Assembly: GCA_914767715.1 (NCBI GenBank)
Contig: OU612074.1
Coordinates: forward strand, 6,093,501-6,157,500
Direction: 5' to 3'
Length of the DNA stretch: 64,000 nt
DNA from: Membranipora membranacea
Lineage: Eukaryota > Bryozoa > Gymnolaemata > Cheilostomatida > Membraniporidae
Part shown: piece by piece, positions 1-12,800 of the stretch
How the letters are laid out: each line of letters begins with the position of its first letter
Position numbering within the stretch: position 1 is the first letter of the stretch
Position numbers and translations under genes: made by a program
Notes under the pieces: generated by a model
What the model was told of the DNA's origin: nothing
What the model saw: the letters and a program-made list of their open reading frames with translations, nothing else
Database searches by the model: none

Positions 1-2600
1 CATAGTATCATGTTCTGTTCTGTTTCTTTGTTTTGTGAAAATACATTTAATGGTCAATAATCCATATCGTTGATTGGCCAGTTTAAGTTATATATATTGT
101 AGTCTCTTATAGCCAAATTGATATATTGGCTTTTCCTGTTTTTGAGATGCTCTAATGATCAGGCTATACTCATAGGGACGGCCATAAATCATGGCTCTTC
201 TGCTCTTCATTGTGTATTATTTTGTCGTTATTTTGAAAACTCATCGATCTCATTAATGTTTACCATCAACAGGTACTCCATTTTTACGACCTTTAAATGA
301 TAGAAAAAAATGGGGTCAATTGGTTTTGAATTTTGTATGACACAAGATATAATTACTGATTTTGACAGAAAAAATTGCAAATGTACATGAGTCATTGACA
401 CTAAATATCTCCAAAATTACAAGCATGTCATATTCATATCTAAACGATTTGCACCTATTATTAGATAACCACAGGAAGGGGATCATTGGTTTATTTAATA
501 GCTTCGGTTTGCTCACCCACTGCATGGACCGGCATTTTATAACACTTTGTCTTGTCGAACTAGGTCATGAAATACATGCTGGAGCCATCATCATAATAAA
601 GTGTGGGTTGTATTGCTCTGTTGGTAACACCTCCCGATATTGGGTTTCATATTGAATGTCTTAGTCTATATAAGAGCAATGGAAACCTTTCAAATACCAA
701 TCCTTCTCAACATTTCTCAGCCACAAAGGTTGGCCCCCTCTTTATCACTCTATAATCAATAGATATGTATTGAATTCTTGGACTTCTGATCGTGATCCGC
801 TGAAGTTAGACAAAGTCGTTGAAATATATATTAATTGGCATATGATTCGCCACAATTTTTAGCCAAGCAGCTATCACGATCTTCAAAGCTCTACTGTAGT
901 TTTAAACTCAGGTCATTATGGAATAATATTCATTGACCTCTAGCTTTTATTTTTATTCGAAATCTGCAGAATGAAAAACATGTTGTTCAGGATTGTTCAG
1001 ACAAAAACATTCCTGATCGCCGTTGTACCAGCTGTCTCATCATCTTTTTTTGCCCACATCTACTCAAACCTTTTTCCAAATTCTGACATCACATTCTTCC
1101 ACTTTTATTTGTGTCACCTAACATACACAGTACTGTTTACAAGTTGGCATATCATCACATAAAGCTTTTGTTGTCGTTCAGCAACCAAATGATTGATTGA
1201 TGTGTTCTGAACAGTATCATTTATAAGGCTGGTTGGCAAACAGGAATCTAAAAATAAATGAATTATCCTATTTTTTGTGGTTCAATGCCACTTTATTTTT
1301 CAAGCCAACACCTATATTAGAAAACTAGATCAACAGATACTGGTCATCATGTGTCAATAAGTACATTCCAAACCCTTGGCAAAGTTATATCATCACCATC
1401 ATCATCATTGGCAGGGCAGTATTAATGGGTTTTTAAATGGAAGGGTCAATCAGGGTTTGTGAGGGAGGGGCACTGTTGTATCATCCACAGCGGGGGGGGG
1501 GGGGGTGGGGGTATTGTGACCCCCACCTGTCCCATCCCTAAGAAGATGACAGGCAGCTGGTCGGAGGACTTATAAGTCCCAATTGAGTTTGAGGGGCATC
1601 ATATTGTGTTTGATCCACCTTCATATTGAGAGCTTTCCTCAATAAGGCGGAATGAGGCTCCTCTGACATCATACTATGATTAATGAGGATAGAGAAGGAT
1701 CAAACTTTTGTCAAATTATAATTCCAGAGTTCACAGGTGAACATTTGGAGGCAAAATACTTTTCAGATGAGAATAACAAATTTTCACCAGGTCAATCTTC
1801 TCTCTGCAACAAATATAGAACACAATATTTTCACAAGCTACGTGGAAAGGCCTGACCCAAATTGGTGCAAAGGCATGTTTTGAGATAGGGAATTGAGCTG
1901 GGCAAGATTTCACATGTTTCTTGATGAACTCTGACCAATATCAGATTAAGTTCTTAACCAGTAATATAGCTACAACACTATAATCCTTTAATAATCCCTA
2001 CGAATAACACAACTGACTCCCTGAGCATTTGACAATGAAGAACATCAATAGTATTAATGCGATTTCAAAATACTGATGGCCTCATCCAAATTGACCTGCT
2101 GAAATAAGAAAGCGCCATGGTCTGATGGACATACCTATTAATACACACCTTAACATTACAGTACATCATAAACAGGGGTAACAAGGGTATCAATGTAGCC
2201 GAGAAAAATAAGATATATACAATCTAGACTGGCTTGACAGCGATTGGGATATGTTGAGAATTACAAACTGCATCTAAGATGGAATTATGATGAAATAACC
2301 TATCATTTACACTTTAACTTCGACGTTTCAAAATATTTAATTTATTCAGTGTTTCCGTGTAGCCTGCCTGCAATTATATTAAAGGCAAAATTAACATACC
2401 CATACGAAAAATTGAAACGAAGAAATAGTTTGTTTAGGTTTTATTGTTAAGCACCAGTCAGTCGTATGATACCATTTCGTCATTGCTTTCCTGTCGTCGG
2501 ATAATAAAAAAATACCTCTGTTGTCAAATTCCTCCTACATATTAGTCATAGTATCAACCGAAAAGCAATTGAACTTTTAGTCTCCATTGTTTTACCTACC
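1..2600. other. Upstream flank of unit A, no supported gene
   Basis: I see no coding exon with splice support here. The stretch is collinear, at diverged identity, with the upstream flanks of copies D (about 16080-17200 and 20780-21620) and E (about 38800-40560). Shared landmarks include a 'tgatcagg' segment near 157, a CATCATCATCATTGGCAGGGCAGTAT segment near 1393 that recurs near 39930, and an AAATTCCTCC segment near 2526. It also contains a G-run near 1491. A TATATAAG box at 668 is followed by a short leader-like stretch, but no open exon follows, so I do not call a gene. Confidence 0.6.
1491..1511 (+). repeat. Poly-G tract
   Basis: An uninterrupted run of about 14 G, then T, then five G. 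It is a potential G-quadruplex or slippage site inside the unit A flank. It is not present at the matching place in units D or E. Confidence 0.8.
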
Positions 2601-2766
2601 TCGTACCTGTCAAAAGCGGAACATGTTGCTGCCCCCATATGCCGTTTTGCAACATAGTGGCGCATAATTAATGAGAGTTTTTTTAATTTAATACTATAAA
2701 AGGCAGAGCAGTGGCTTAATCTAATCACAGAGTTTGGAAACTTGTCGGACCACAACAACTTTCAAG
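2601..2766 (+). promoter_or_regulatory. Promoter and leader exon of GDN-repeat copy A
   Basis: A block from 2601 contains GTACCTGTCAAAAGCGGA, then GCCCCCA, then CGCATAATTAATGAGA, followed by TATAAAA at 2695. The same elements in the same order and spacing precede copies C, D and E. Transcription should begin about 25-30 bp after the TATA box (about 2722). The non-coding leader exon then ends at 2766 before a GTGATT donor. The TAATTA core could bind homeodomain proteins; that is an inference. Confidence 0.75.
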
Positions 2767-2910
2767 GTGATTACCTCAATTATCTAACAGTTTTAAATTT
2801 CACTATAAGTTGGTAATAATGTATGAACTAGTCCGCTGAAATCTGGTTGACACATTTTTTCTTTCTTTCCCTTAACTTATCTGATAATATTCTTGTTTTT
2901 TTATTTATAG

Positions 2911-3867
2911 ATGAATAAGATTACCTCCCTAGCTGTGTTTGCTGCTGTTCTTGGTAAGTAAGGTATCCTTTCATAACTTTGAATGGCAGTATTATTCGCA
3001 AACACACATATCTTATCTTTTTAAAGTTTTGGAAAATAAACATGCAAAAGTGCCAAATACAAACCTGTTGGAAATCAGAGTTGTGGGAACCTGCAAATAT
3101 ATTTTCACTGCCAGATTCTGCCCAAAAAGAAATTTTAATCTGATATTAAAAAAAAAATTCATTAGTACTGGGGGATGCTGTAACATATACGCGTTTTACG
3201 AAACATGCGATTAGCTGAATAGTTCTTGAACAATTAACCCGACTGAAACCTGCTGCTCTTTTGTAATAGGCCTTTGCCTTGCTGCATACGCACCCGCTCC
3301 TAAGAGAGGAAGCAGCAGCAATGGAGACTTTATTGATGGCGGTGATATCAACAATGATATGAATGGAGGTGGAAATGATGGAAATGGTGGACATGGGGAT
3401 AATGGCGGAAATGGCGGACATGACGATAATGGCCGAAACGATGGAAATGGTGGACATGGCGATAATGGCGGAAATGGCGGACATGACGATAATGGCCGAA
3501 ACGATGGAAATGGTGGACATGGCGATAATGGCAGAAATGGCGGACATGACGATAATGGCCGAAACGATGGAAATGGTGGACATGCCGATAATGGTGGAAA
3601 TGGCGGACATGACGATAATGGCCGAAACGGTGGTGGAGAAGGCGGAAATAACGGCCAAGGAGATGATAATGGAAGAAAAGGAGGAGGTACTTCTGGAGGT
3701 AAGCTGAGAAAAATGTATCACCCGAGATTCCAATTCTTCAGAATTTGGTCTTTGGCCTAAAATGAGATGATTGTTCTTTCCATAGAACAATGCGTAGATA
3801 AATTTCAATATCAAAGTTTCAAAATTATTTATTTTTATTTTTAGGTCACTATAGCTACGTCAGCTAG
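2911..3867 (+). CDS. GDN-repeat secreted protein, copy A
   Basis: Three coding exons: 2911-2953 (43 nt, directly after a TTTATAG acceptor), 3270-3698 (429 nt) and 3845-3867 (23 nt). All junctions are GT/AG and the phases agree (1,1), giving 164 residues. It begins [15 protein letters not shown] and continues [18 protein letters not shown], a signal peptide with likely cleavage near AAYA, followed by a dibasic KR site. The body is Gly/Asn/Asp/His repeats in which a 21-residue unit containing HGDNGGNGG and HDDNGRN occurs four times. The end is QGDDNGRKGGGTSG, then GHYSYVS from the last small exon. The usual RGD is QGD here. There are no cysteines beyond the signal peptide. The protein is probably secreted and mostly disordered or repeat-structured. 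I do not recognise the family, and any adhesive, mineral- or metal-binding, or immune role is speculation. Confidence 0.85.
3377..3628 (+). repeat. 63-bp coding minisatellite in copy A
   Basis: Four head-to-tail units of 63 bp (21 codons) inside the long exon of copy A. Each unit is a pair of diverged nonapeptide-like segments plus a DGN linker. Units differ at few positions, mainly HGD versus HAD and GGN versus GRN, which indicates recent expansion. Copies D and E have different higher-order periods. Confidence 0.8.
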
Positions 3868-4027
3868 GTAAAGAAAGAGAAAGTGGGAAAGGATACTTTG
3901 ATTGCTCATCATCAAGCTTCTATGTTGATTCTTTGGTTGTTTGTATTAACGAAAACAACTATTCATTCTTTAACTTTGTGTCATAGTTTTTTTAGCTACG
4001 TGCATTAAAACTGATTCCTAAACAATG

Positions 4028-4067
4028 AAATAAAACTTATGTTTGATCTTTATGCAACAGAAATAAA
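4028..4067 (+). terminator. Polyadenylation signals of copy A
   Basis: AATAAA at 4029 and again at 4062, within a 3' flank conserved after copies D (about 23470-23505) and E (about 42210-42250). The coding exon ends about 160 bp upstream. The downstream copy of the signal sits in the phrase CAACAGAAATAAACAT, which is shared by A, D and E. Confidence 0.65.
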
Positions 4068-4069
4068 CA

Positions 4070-6640
4070 TATTTGTCAAAACACTTGACATGATTACTGT
4101 GCTTATTCTTGTGTGAAATGCAATCTCCATTCAAATAATGCATGAACCATTAAATATCAGGAGCGCATCATGCCTCAGATATTTCCAAATTAATTTGTTG
4201 GATACAGTCGTTACAAAAGTATAATGCTTATATTGAATGGATCAAATGCGGAAAACAAGATTCCCTCTCCAAGTTGTGAGTTTAAAAATTAGAAGGTAAT
4301 GATTATAAAGGCAGGGTGAGGATTTCTTGACACCTCTAACTTATTGTATGTTAGAACATCTTAGGGCAAGAATCTGGCTTTGCCACCTAAAACTTTCAAT
4401 ATGGCTCCTTTATCTATATAATCTAACTTAACACACTTCACTCGCGCAACAGTTGCATTGGCCCAAAGATTGGATAATCATAAAACATATATGGTGTTAA
4501 CCGAAAGCATACACTTTACTTTGATACATATCGCCTTCCGGAAATAAAAATTTCTATGCTAATTACGTTATAGGTTCGCATCCATCATCAAGTTTAACAA
4601 ATTTAAAATATCAATATAAAAAAGTTATCAACCGCAGTATGGATCAGACACATTAAGGTGAACCTCTTATTTAATCAATACTCAAGGGTCCTCTCAGCAG
4701 TTATTGTCTCCCAAGATGAGTAAAAAAATTTTAGCAAATAATTATTATGGAATAATAGTAGTAGAGCAATAATGGTAATAAGAGATAGAGTTAGAAAGTT
4801 AATACATGGTTGTTTGTGTTTAGTATATTTCAATGTGCGTCACTGTTGTATAGTCAGGTATGGTACTGTGGTACATGGATTCTTATCAATTGGTGATTAC
4901 TTTCACACAGCGATCTTTTACACATCGGTACATTTTCAACCTGATCACAATCTACCCAGCAATGGTTAAATACAAGGTAAATCTTTACCCTCAAGTGATG
5001 CACACTCTGTGCCCAAAGTTACATATAAGGTCAATATAATTCACTCTCGAAATTATGTAAATAACAATATTAAATGATGGATGTATTGACATTGGGGTGT
5101 TACTCAATTTTGCAAGGTATAAAAAGAAAGTCAATCATCAGCTGCTGGGATCAAAAGTGTAAGCAATGAATTGTATAACGTGAGTTGTTTAACGCCAGTT
5201 TCAACCTTTTAATTAAACATAGGCTGATAAAGCTTTAAGGGGGCTTTGCGCAATATTACAAAAATATTGGATACTCCTTGTAAAATTATAGAAACAGAAT
5301 CAAAATGAAAGTACTGGTTGCCGAGAAATTTGAATGTATAAAGTCAATTATTGCGCAAGTGCACAAGATCACCGTTTATCTGAGTTTTTTATTCTTAGTT
5401 GTAAATGCTGGATTGCTCCATCGATATCATGACTTGATTTTGTCTCACGGGTATTCCTATTCATTATTTTTTTTATTTTGTGATGAAATTTAATGAACTT
5501 ATATTTATCAGGGTCAATCCCATCTCTGTATGTCTGTCTGTAAGGGATTGGCCTCCATAGTTTCAGTTATGTCGCTATAGCTGCATTTATTTAGCCAGTT
5601 GCTCTATCATCACCAATCAATCATAATCGAATGACCGAAATGCCATTACAATATTCACATGTAAAGACGGATGGAAAAGTGCGCAAATATGAGATCGAAT
5701 CAACATGTATAACACACGGTTACACTTCCCGCAAGGGTGGCTGCTGACCAAACTAAATGGTATGCACAGCGTCAAAATTGCTTATTTATAACAATGCTAT
5801 TATTCTGACCAAGAGAGAGAGAGATTATTCTGACCTAAATATTTTCTCGGTATTATGTGACATGAAAAATACCTAATGGATGGATAATTTTTTTATGGAT
5901 ATCATTAGTAAATGTATTTTCATGCTATGGCAGCCAATTTATGCTCAGTAGAAGTAAAGGTGCTCCGAAACGGATAACCTTAAAATGCAAAAACTATTTG
6001 TGCCCAAGCTGTCTAATGAAGAGAAACAAATCTGGATTCATCTTACAGGTCTTACAGTTAGAAACGGCGTAGCATTTTGTACCAAACTGTTTTCTTTGAC
6101 CTGTTGGCTTACCAGCAGCCTGTGCTCTCTTACGCTTATAGATTCTGGGTCTGCTTCGTGGTAGCGAGAGGTTTCCTAGCCCGGCTATATCTGGTAAAGT
6201 TCCCGGTTAGGGGTTTTCGGTTCAGTAGGCGGCAGTGGTTGCGGCTACTGTTGGTAGAGGGTCGGTCGCTATGATGAGGCGTGGTGCCTTTTCAATACCA
6301 TGCCCCAGGTTCTGTAACTCAAGTTTACTAGTTGTCTGGTCATGCCTGCATATAATTGTAAAGGATCTCTTATCAACAATATAAATATATGATATACCAA
6401 GGTAGGTAAGCTGATTAAACTAGATAAATCACTCTTGCTAATTATTTATGATTTGAAAATTTGAGTGATTATTTACACGGCCGCCTCCATAGGTTGTAAC
6501 ATCAGTGAGAGGACTCAAGTATCTAGTGCATAATATCCCTATTGAAACAGCATGCTCGTTCTTACCAAATATTTATGAGAGCAAGATTGGTTGGCGGCAG
6601 GCACAGTAATAAGTCAGACAGCAACTGACTGTTATAGTAG
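4070..6640. other. Downstream flank of copy A and unassigned DNA
   Basis: From 4070 to about 4870 the sequence matches the downstream flanks of copies D (23530-24440) and E (42280-43010). Beyond that the homology stops. A GC-richer patch at about 6080-6320 has conceptual minus-strand peptide such as PRIYKRKRAQAAGKPTG, but every frame is interrupted, so it may be a degenerate exon or retroelement scrap. No other supported gene is visible. Confidence 0.5.
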
Positions 6641-6643
6641 CAT

Positions 6644-8078
6644 CTACGTATAAGCCTGTACTTGTTGTTTACCAGCTGAAAGCGGCTTGAGAATTTCCTC
6701 TTGACTATTTGTAACGGTGCAGGGTGGAGTAACATTAGCTTGGTGAATAAAGCTTCGGTGAGACGGCAGCAGCCAGGGTTCAGGGCCTGAAGACCTCCCC
6801 AGGTAAACATCCTGTAATTAGAATTACAAATGTCATCAACACTAGCACCGATTAAAGATTATCTTTCCCTGCTTCTTTGTTATGGGACAATCTGCATCTG
6901 CCTAATGAGCAAAGATAAGTGTATGGTTACAAAATAGGCATTAGTGACTTTATTTCACTCTACAATCCTGCATCAGACAAAATATATGTCTTACCTCTTG
7001 GTCTGCTCGACAGTACTTGAGGCAGCTGTTGCCCTACGGGACACTCCCACTAGAGTAGAGTCAGTTTTCTTAAGTTGGTGGAATCTGTGTATATCAGATT
7101 CGTGTAGTCTGTTGATACACGCCAAAAGCATCCTAACTAGTGTATCGGTAAAAGCTGTTCTAGCCACATTGATTAGGAGCTCAGCAGCTTAGTCAATAAC
7201 TCCATATCCTGGCACACCCTGTGCATCTGTTTTATAAAAATAGAAAAATATTATTGTAAGAAATAGATCCGGGTCCGAGCAGGTGGGTGGGGAAGAGCAT
7301 TTTTAAAGCGCATTTTTGTATTTCCGGAAAGCTTTGGTTGTTGAAAAAATGAAAGTTTTAGACATGGATGGAGTGTTTTGAAAACAGAGATATCAAATTA
7401 GTAGCCGACATGTTGTAATTGAGAGGAGTGAGACTGATTTACTTATCATCATCAGGTGAATGTACTGTACGACTACACAGCATTTAATAATTCTAGTACA
7501 AATTATTTCACAAAGATTGTAGGTACTATTAACTCATATGTAACGCAGTATGCTACTTGCAATTTCTGTTTACAGAATATTAAATATAAATTATGAAGTC
7601 ACAAATCCAAATGCTTACCTGTGCCCGTCTTGGAATACGAGTCGCAGCGGCTTGAAGGGCTGAAGGGCTCACAGAGGGTCGCTGTAGAAAAAAAAAATAA
7701 CGGTTGTATCTACACTTTTCATAATTCTTATATAGTTCAGTACAAGTCTCTAGTAAGTTGCAATTTTAAATGATTATCACCTTGTAGGTGGGTAGGTCAT
7801 GCAATACATTATAGTATTGAAATGTGAGTATATCACCAACTTACTATTTTGTTGTGGTATCCACATTTGCAGTGGCTTGCTCCACCATAGATACTCCTCT
7901 GCGAGGCGGACTATCCTTGTTTGGGGCATGTGGCAATGGCCATATATTTGGTGTAGATTCTTCTATTGTCCTTCCTCGGAGCCATGCCTTGTTTAATAGC
8001 TTTTGAATCCTTGGTATACACCTGAAGTCTCCTCTCCCAGTCCTCATCGCTGGGGCCTTTTTTGGGCATATTTATCAG
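6644..8078 (-). pseudogene. Decayed four-exon gene fragment, unrecognised
   Basis: Four minus-strand exons with good splice sites and agreeing phases: 7845-8078 (ATG at 8069), 7619-7681 (phase 0, flanked by TTTCTACAG and GTAAGC), 6995-7179 (phase 0 in, 2 out, GTAAGA donor) and 6644-6794 (ends TAG). Together they would give 207 residues, beginning MPKKGPSDEDWERRLQ. However, a TAG at 7911-7913 interrupts codon 53 of the first exon. A second frame is also open across the end of that exon, so a frameshift is an alternative reading. The product is basic and I see no domain I can name. The first exon ends abruptly next to the place where copy B of the GDN-repeat family loses its homology, so this is probably the partner piece at a rearrangement breakpoint. 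Confidence 0.45.
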
Positions 8079-8296
8079 CTGTTTGAAAATGGAGATATGG
8101 GAACCCGCAAATATAGTTTCCCTGCCAGATTCTGTCGCAACATAATAATATGTTGATCTGACAATAAAAATAAAATTGATGATTTTTTGTACATAGTATT
8201 GGGCGATGTTTAAAAAGTTACGCCTTTTACAGAATATGTGATTAACCAAGTGTTTCTGAGCAATTATCACAAACTGAAACCTGCCTTATGTTGTAG

Positions 8297-8800
8297 GCCT
8301 TTGCCTTGCTGCATATGCACCTTCTCCTAAGAGAGGAAGTAGCAGCAATGGTGATGTTATTGATGGCGGTGATACCAACAATGGAATGAACAGAGGAAAC
8401 ACGGGTGGTCAAGATGATGGAAGAGGTGGACATCGTGATAATGGTGGAAACAATGGAAATGGTGGAAATGATGGAAATGAGGGTTGTGACGATAATGGTA
8501 GAAATGGTGGACATGACAGACATGATGATAATGGTGGAAATGACGGAGGACTCAGAAAAGTTGATGATGGCAACAGAGGAGGACGTGGAGATGATAATGG
8601 ACGAACAGGAGGCCATACCATTGGAGGTAAGATGTTTAAAAATTTAATACTATGTATTCTTATTCCTCAGATTTCGGTCATTTGCCTAAAAGAAGCAAAA
8701 GAGATGATTGTTCATTCCATACAATACTGCATAGATATATTTCAAAAAGTTTTGAAATTGGTTATATTTAATTTTAGGTCACTACAGCTATGTAAGCTAG
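8297..8800 (+). pseudogene. GDN-repeat family copy B, 5'-truncated
   Basis: Only the last two coding exons survive: 8297-8626 (330 nt, TTGTAG acceptor, GTAAGA donor) and 8778-8800 (23 nt, GHYSYVS then TAG). Both are open and in phase and would encode 117 residues. The long exon starts with the second half of the signal peptide ([18 protein letters not shown]), has few and irregular repeats ([20 protein letters not shown]), one unusual cysteine in EGCDDN, and ends [12 protein letters not shown] with RGD kept. Homology to the family's intron 2 reaches back to about 8087 and then stops. No 43-nt signal exon, leader exon or conserved promoter block is found upstream, so the copy is probably not expressed unless it uses another promoter. 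A LINE fragment lies just after the stop. Confidence 0.8.
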
Positions 8801-8835
8801 GTAATGAAAGAGAAAGTTAGAAAGGACACTTTAAT

Positions 8836-9850
8836 AGATGCAAGATGCGAGATAGATATGAGAATGCAATGTGTCAGGTATGGAGATCGGCAATCAAGCT
8901 ATATATGCAGCAGTTTGGGCGCCCCTCAGGGAACCAAGCTGGGCCCCGTGTTATGGCTCATATACTCCAATGATCTTTCTGCTGAAGGGTTCAATCATAT
9001 TAAATACGCTGATGACACCACCTTCTATACGTCAGTCACCAACTATAACAATACATCAGCAGTGTCACCAGCAGTTATATCCACTCAAAGATGGGCAGCA
9101 GATAAGAGCATGCAGCTGAACCCAGAAAAGACCGAGGTGATGAACTCTAGTTTGAGCCATAAGCATCATTATTAACAAGATGTTGTGGTTGATGATTTAT
9201 CTTTTTCTCCAAATTCATTCACAAAAATTTTAGGGGTTTTTATTGATAATAAGTTGTCTTTTAACAAACATGTAGACTCTTTAGTATCAGCTTGTAGCTC
9301 AAGATTATTTTTAATGAGGAAACTAAAGACAATTGGACTAAACAGTGATGGCTTAAAAGCTTTTTATTTGAGCAACATACGCTCAAAGCTTAGCTATGCT
9401 GCTCCGGCCTAGTATTCCTTGCTAGGCGAACATAACCGCGACAGACTTGAGAAAATACAAAGAGCAGCTCTGAAGATAATTTTTCCAGATTTAGAATACG
9501 ATCATAGATTATCAGTCTTAGGCATCCCAAAACTCTGTGATTTTCTTTTTGATATCTCTTATTCACATTTTCTGCGTATAGTGAATAATGAATCACATCC
9601 TCTTTTTAGTGAACAACTTTTCAACAAGAATTCCAGAACATCCTCTCGAGCTATACAAATTTTTCGGCCAAAACTCTGCAGGACTGAAAGGCGGAGAAAA
9701 GGCTTTTTTAATTTTTTCATGACCTATCATGACAACGGTCTAGTATATAAATAATTTTTAGTGTGTTGTTTTTACTATGCCATACCATCGCTGGCATTCT
9801 GTACCATCTGTCATGATGATTGAATGAATACAAATCAAATCAATCAAATC
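8836..9850 (+). mobile_element. 5'-truncated non-LTR retrotransposon in 3' flank of copy B
   Basis: This is a reverse transcriptase remnant. Recognisable pieces are LGAPQGTKLGPVLW (about 8917), the catalytic IKYADDTTFY (about 9000), a thumb region with ILGVFIDNKLSF (about 9220), and RLEKIQRAALKIIFP (about 9440), then a stop near 9754. Stops and a frame change separate the segments, so it is dead. The 5' end is inside the reverse transcriptase domain, and the 3' end is a short repetitive tail of AATCAAATC type near 9830-9850. The family 3' flank resumes after it. The protein resembles the Jockey/CR1 group of LINEs; I cannot assign the clade exactly. Confidence 0.75.
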
Positions 9851-12800
9851 AGATGCATTCCAATTTTCTTTCTTCAATAATTAAATAAATGTTTGTTTGA
9901 TTTACTTGCAACAAAAATAAAAATATGATTCAAGACACTTCTTATTATTTCTGTACTTATTATTGAAAGAAACCCAAAGTTCATTCAAATTTTTCTCAAA
10001 TTACATGATAAAAATTTAACCATTGAATGCCAGGAGCACATCTAGGATATTTTCAGCTTCAGATAATATTAAAATAATTGTTGGACATTGTGTTTAGTTT
10101 AGTTCAGTTTATTTTTGCATCCTATATCATGGTATTGATAAAAATAAATGCTCACAATGTTGGGTTTAAAATGACAAAGAGCAGAGATTATAATAATGAG
10201 TCATTAAAAATGAAAAGCAAATTTAGCACGTATTTGGACCTACATATTATAGGTCTCTGAGTCGTTTTGCAGCGAGAAATTGTTCTACATTCAATTCTTA
10301 AGATACAAAAAATTATGGTGTTTTGATCATCGGCTATTTTTACAACATGCCTCATACTTTGTTCAAAAATAAAATCATATGATGAGAATAAATTGTAAAT
10401 CTCCAGCCTTTCTGCATAACATAGGTCTGGTTAAGTGGCCCATGTGGCCAACCGCTGAATTCTTTCAAGACCCATAATGTCACAGTCATTTAAAAGTAAA
10501 AACCAAGCCGAGGTAGCACATGTGACTAACAATCGTGTATTGGCAAATAAGTATTCAAGTAAACCATAGGTATTCATACTTAGCAACTTATGTTAGCGTA
10601 ATAGAAATTGAGAGTCATGTGGGTTTTTTTCAGCCCAGATTATTGAAGCGTTTATTGCTAGTGCCACATCAAGTCTTTTTTTTGTTCCAAAACTCTTGTA
10701 AAAGATGGATTTGTCAGTAAAATATAACAGTTGATTCCATAATTCTTCATCTTTTGTATTATTACATTAGGCTGTAACTTATCATAAACCTTTGAAAAAT
10801 ATAAACATGTCGATTGTGCATTATTATAATCATGGGAATCTAGGTCAGCTGTTAAATCATTGAGTAGTTGTAAAATAGCATCTGCGGTACCAAATTTTGG
10901 CCAGTAAGCACACTGTTTGGTTGAAATAATAGATTGTGTGCAACTTTTGAATTTGTTGACACAACCTGCTCACATAGTTTACCTAGGTGAAAAAGTAAAG
11001 ACCCCTGTAAGGGTATACAAATATCCGCTTTCCCTTCTTTCGAGAGCTATGTTGGAAAATCTTCACCTGCTGCTCTCTAATTGTACTGCCTCTCTGCAGA
11101 AACTTTTGTAGTGATCATTCATTTTGGTGTACTCAGCTGCTGGATGTTGAGTCCCTCACCATCAATCACTGCATAGTCTGGTATAAACTTTCTGTTCTTA
11201 CATTTGGTAATTAGCTTGATATCGCAACATTACTTGCTCTTCTGCTGACTGTTCAGTTTCACGTCTATATAGTGTCTCTTGCACGATCTCATTCCTATTT
11301 GACATTGATATTTCAAATGGATCAAATATGTATGTGATTATCTGCAGTGTTCCTTTTCAAGTTATAAGGCAGGGTGGGTATCGCTTGCCACCATTGGTTG
11401 TGGTATGATGACATCTCTGTTGGCAAGATTTGGCCAACCCTGTATTTCTTAAAATACAAAAACAAAATTTCAGGACATAATGGACCATCTACACATAGTG
11501 TCTTCATCTATCACCCGAGACTGATCCCACCTGATCTCGATATCTGATATTTAAAAAATAGCATAAACGTAGAAAATACTTTACTGCAGATAAATTTTTT
11601 CATAAATTGGCGTTGTGAGAACTTGTCTTAAACTATTGATACGCCACTCAAAGAATCAAGTCAATGTCATATAACTAGAAATGCAGCGATCTTAAATGCC
11701 TCAAAACTTCAGGGGTGCGGATGGCATACATGCAGGTTGTCGATTGATGGATGGCTAGTTGGCAATGTCATCATAAGATGAAAATAAAATGGATGTCCTA
11801 ACCATACCACCTATGAGGGAATCAGCCTGAGTATTGTTGTCCTATGATGTGATGGACCTCTCAGCAAAATTTTTCTCAGAGATTACAGCGATAGAATATA
11901 GCGAAATAAACATCTTTGCTGAGGCCTACAGCCAAATAACAATCTCCACCTGCTTGCTGAATAGCATATTAGATTACTAACCACAGTCCTTGGCATGAAT
12001 GTAAGTCAGGTGTCAGATGCCCGTACACATTGGAAGACTGGATCTTCAGAATGATCATCTGCTTTTTGGATGGTTATTAAGGTGTAAAAATAGAGTGAAA
12101 AAACAGATTACTAGCCACAGTATTTGGTATGAATGTTAAACAGGTGTCAGATGCCTGTACCTCACCATGCTCCTTCTTGCTTTTTTAAGTGCCTTACTGA
12201 CCAATTATAATAAACTATCTACCTCTAGTCAAAGTTACATTGTAGAGGTGAAACTTAAAGATTTAGTGGGTGTCAGTAGTAATAAATAGGTACCAAAACA
12301 GAACAGTTATACCGCCAAGTACTAATTTAGTTTTACTCCTCCTTTGTCGCAGTGGTTCTAAAAACCATGAGTCTAACCTTGGATGGACTGCATATATAAA
12401 GAGATGAAATTAATGTATGTAATATATTGGAATTGAAGTAGAGCCTCTCCTCTTAGCCATGCCAGCCGGCTGAAGCTTACAGCTATAAATTGGAGATGAA
12501 TCGGTAAAGTAAGCTGTTGTTTAGTTTTCTCTTTTATTACTTGGTGTTCGAGATTACATACTTACACCCACTACATCATACAAAACACTAAATACAGATG
12601 TACGAACAAAATTAAACCACCAAGTAGTGAAAGAGATGATGAGTAAATATCTAACTTAACTGGGACGCTTACCACTCAGCAGCGCCGGGCATGCTGAAGC
12701 TCAAAGATTTGAATTGGAGATGAATGGGTTAAGTAAGCTGTTGTTTAATTTCAAATTGATTTCAAGCCTACATGACACATATCAGGCAAAATAAGTGTGA

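Noticed and set aside
362-655. 97-codon open frame near the window start
   Set aside because: No homology to the matching flanks in units D and E as a frame, no splice or promoter support, and random-looking composition.
660-735. TATATAAG followed by a leader-like stretch ending CACAAAG|GT
   Set aside because: It resembles the family promoter layout, but the conserved upstream block is missing and no coding exon follows.
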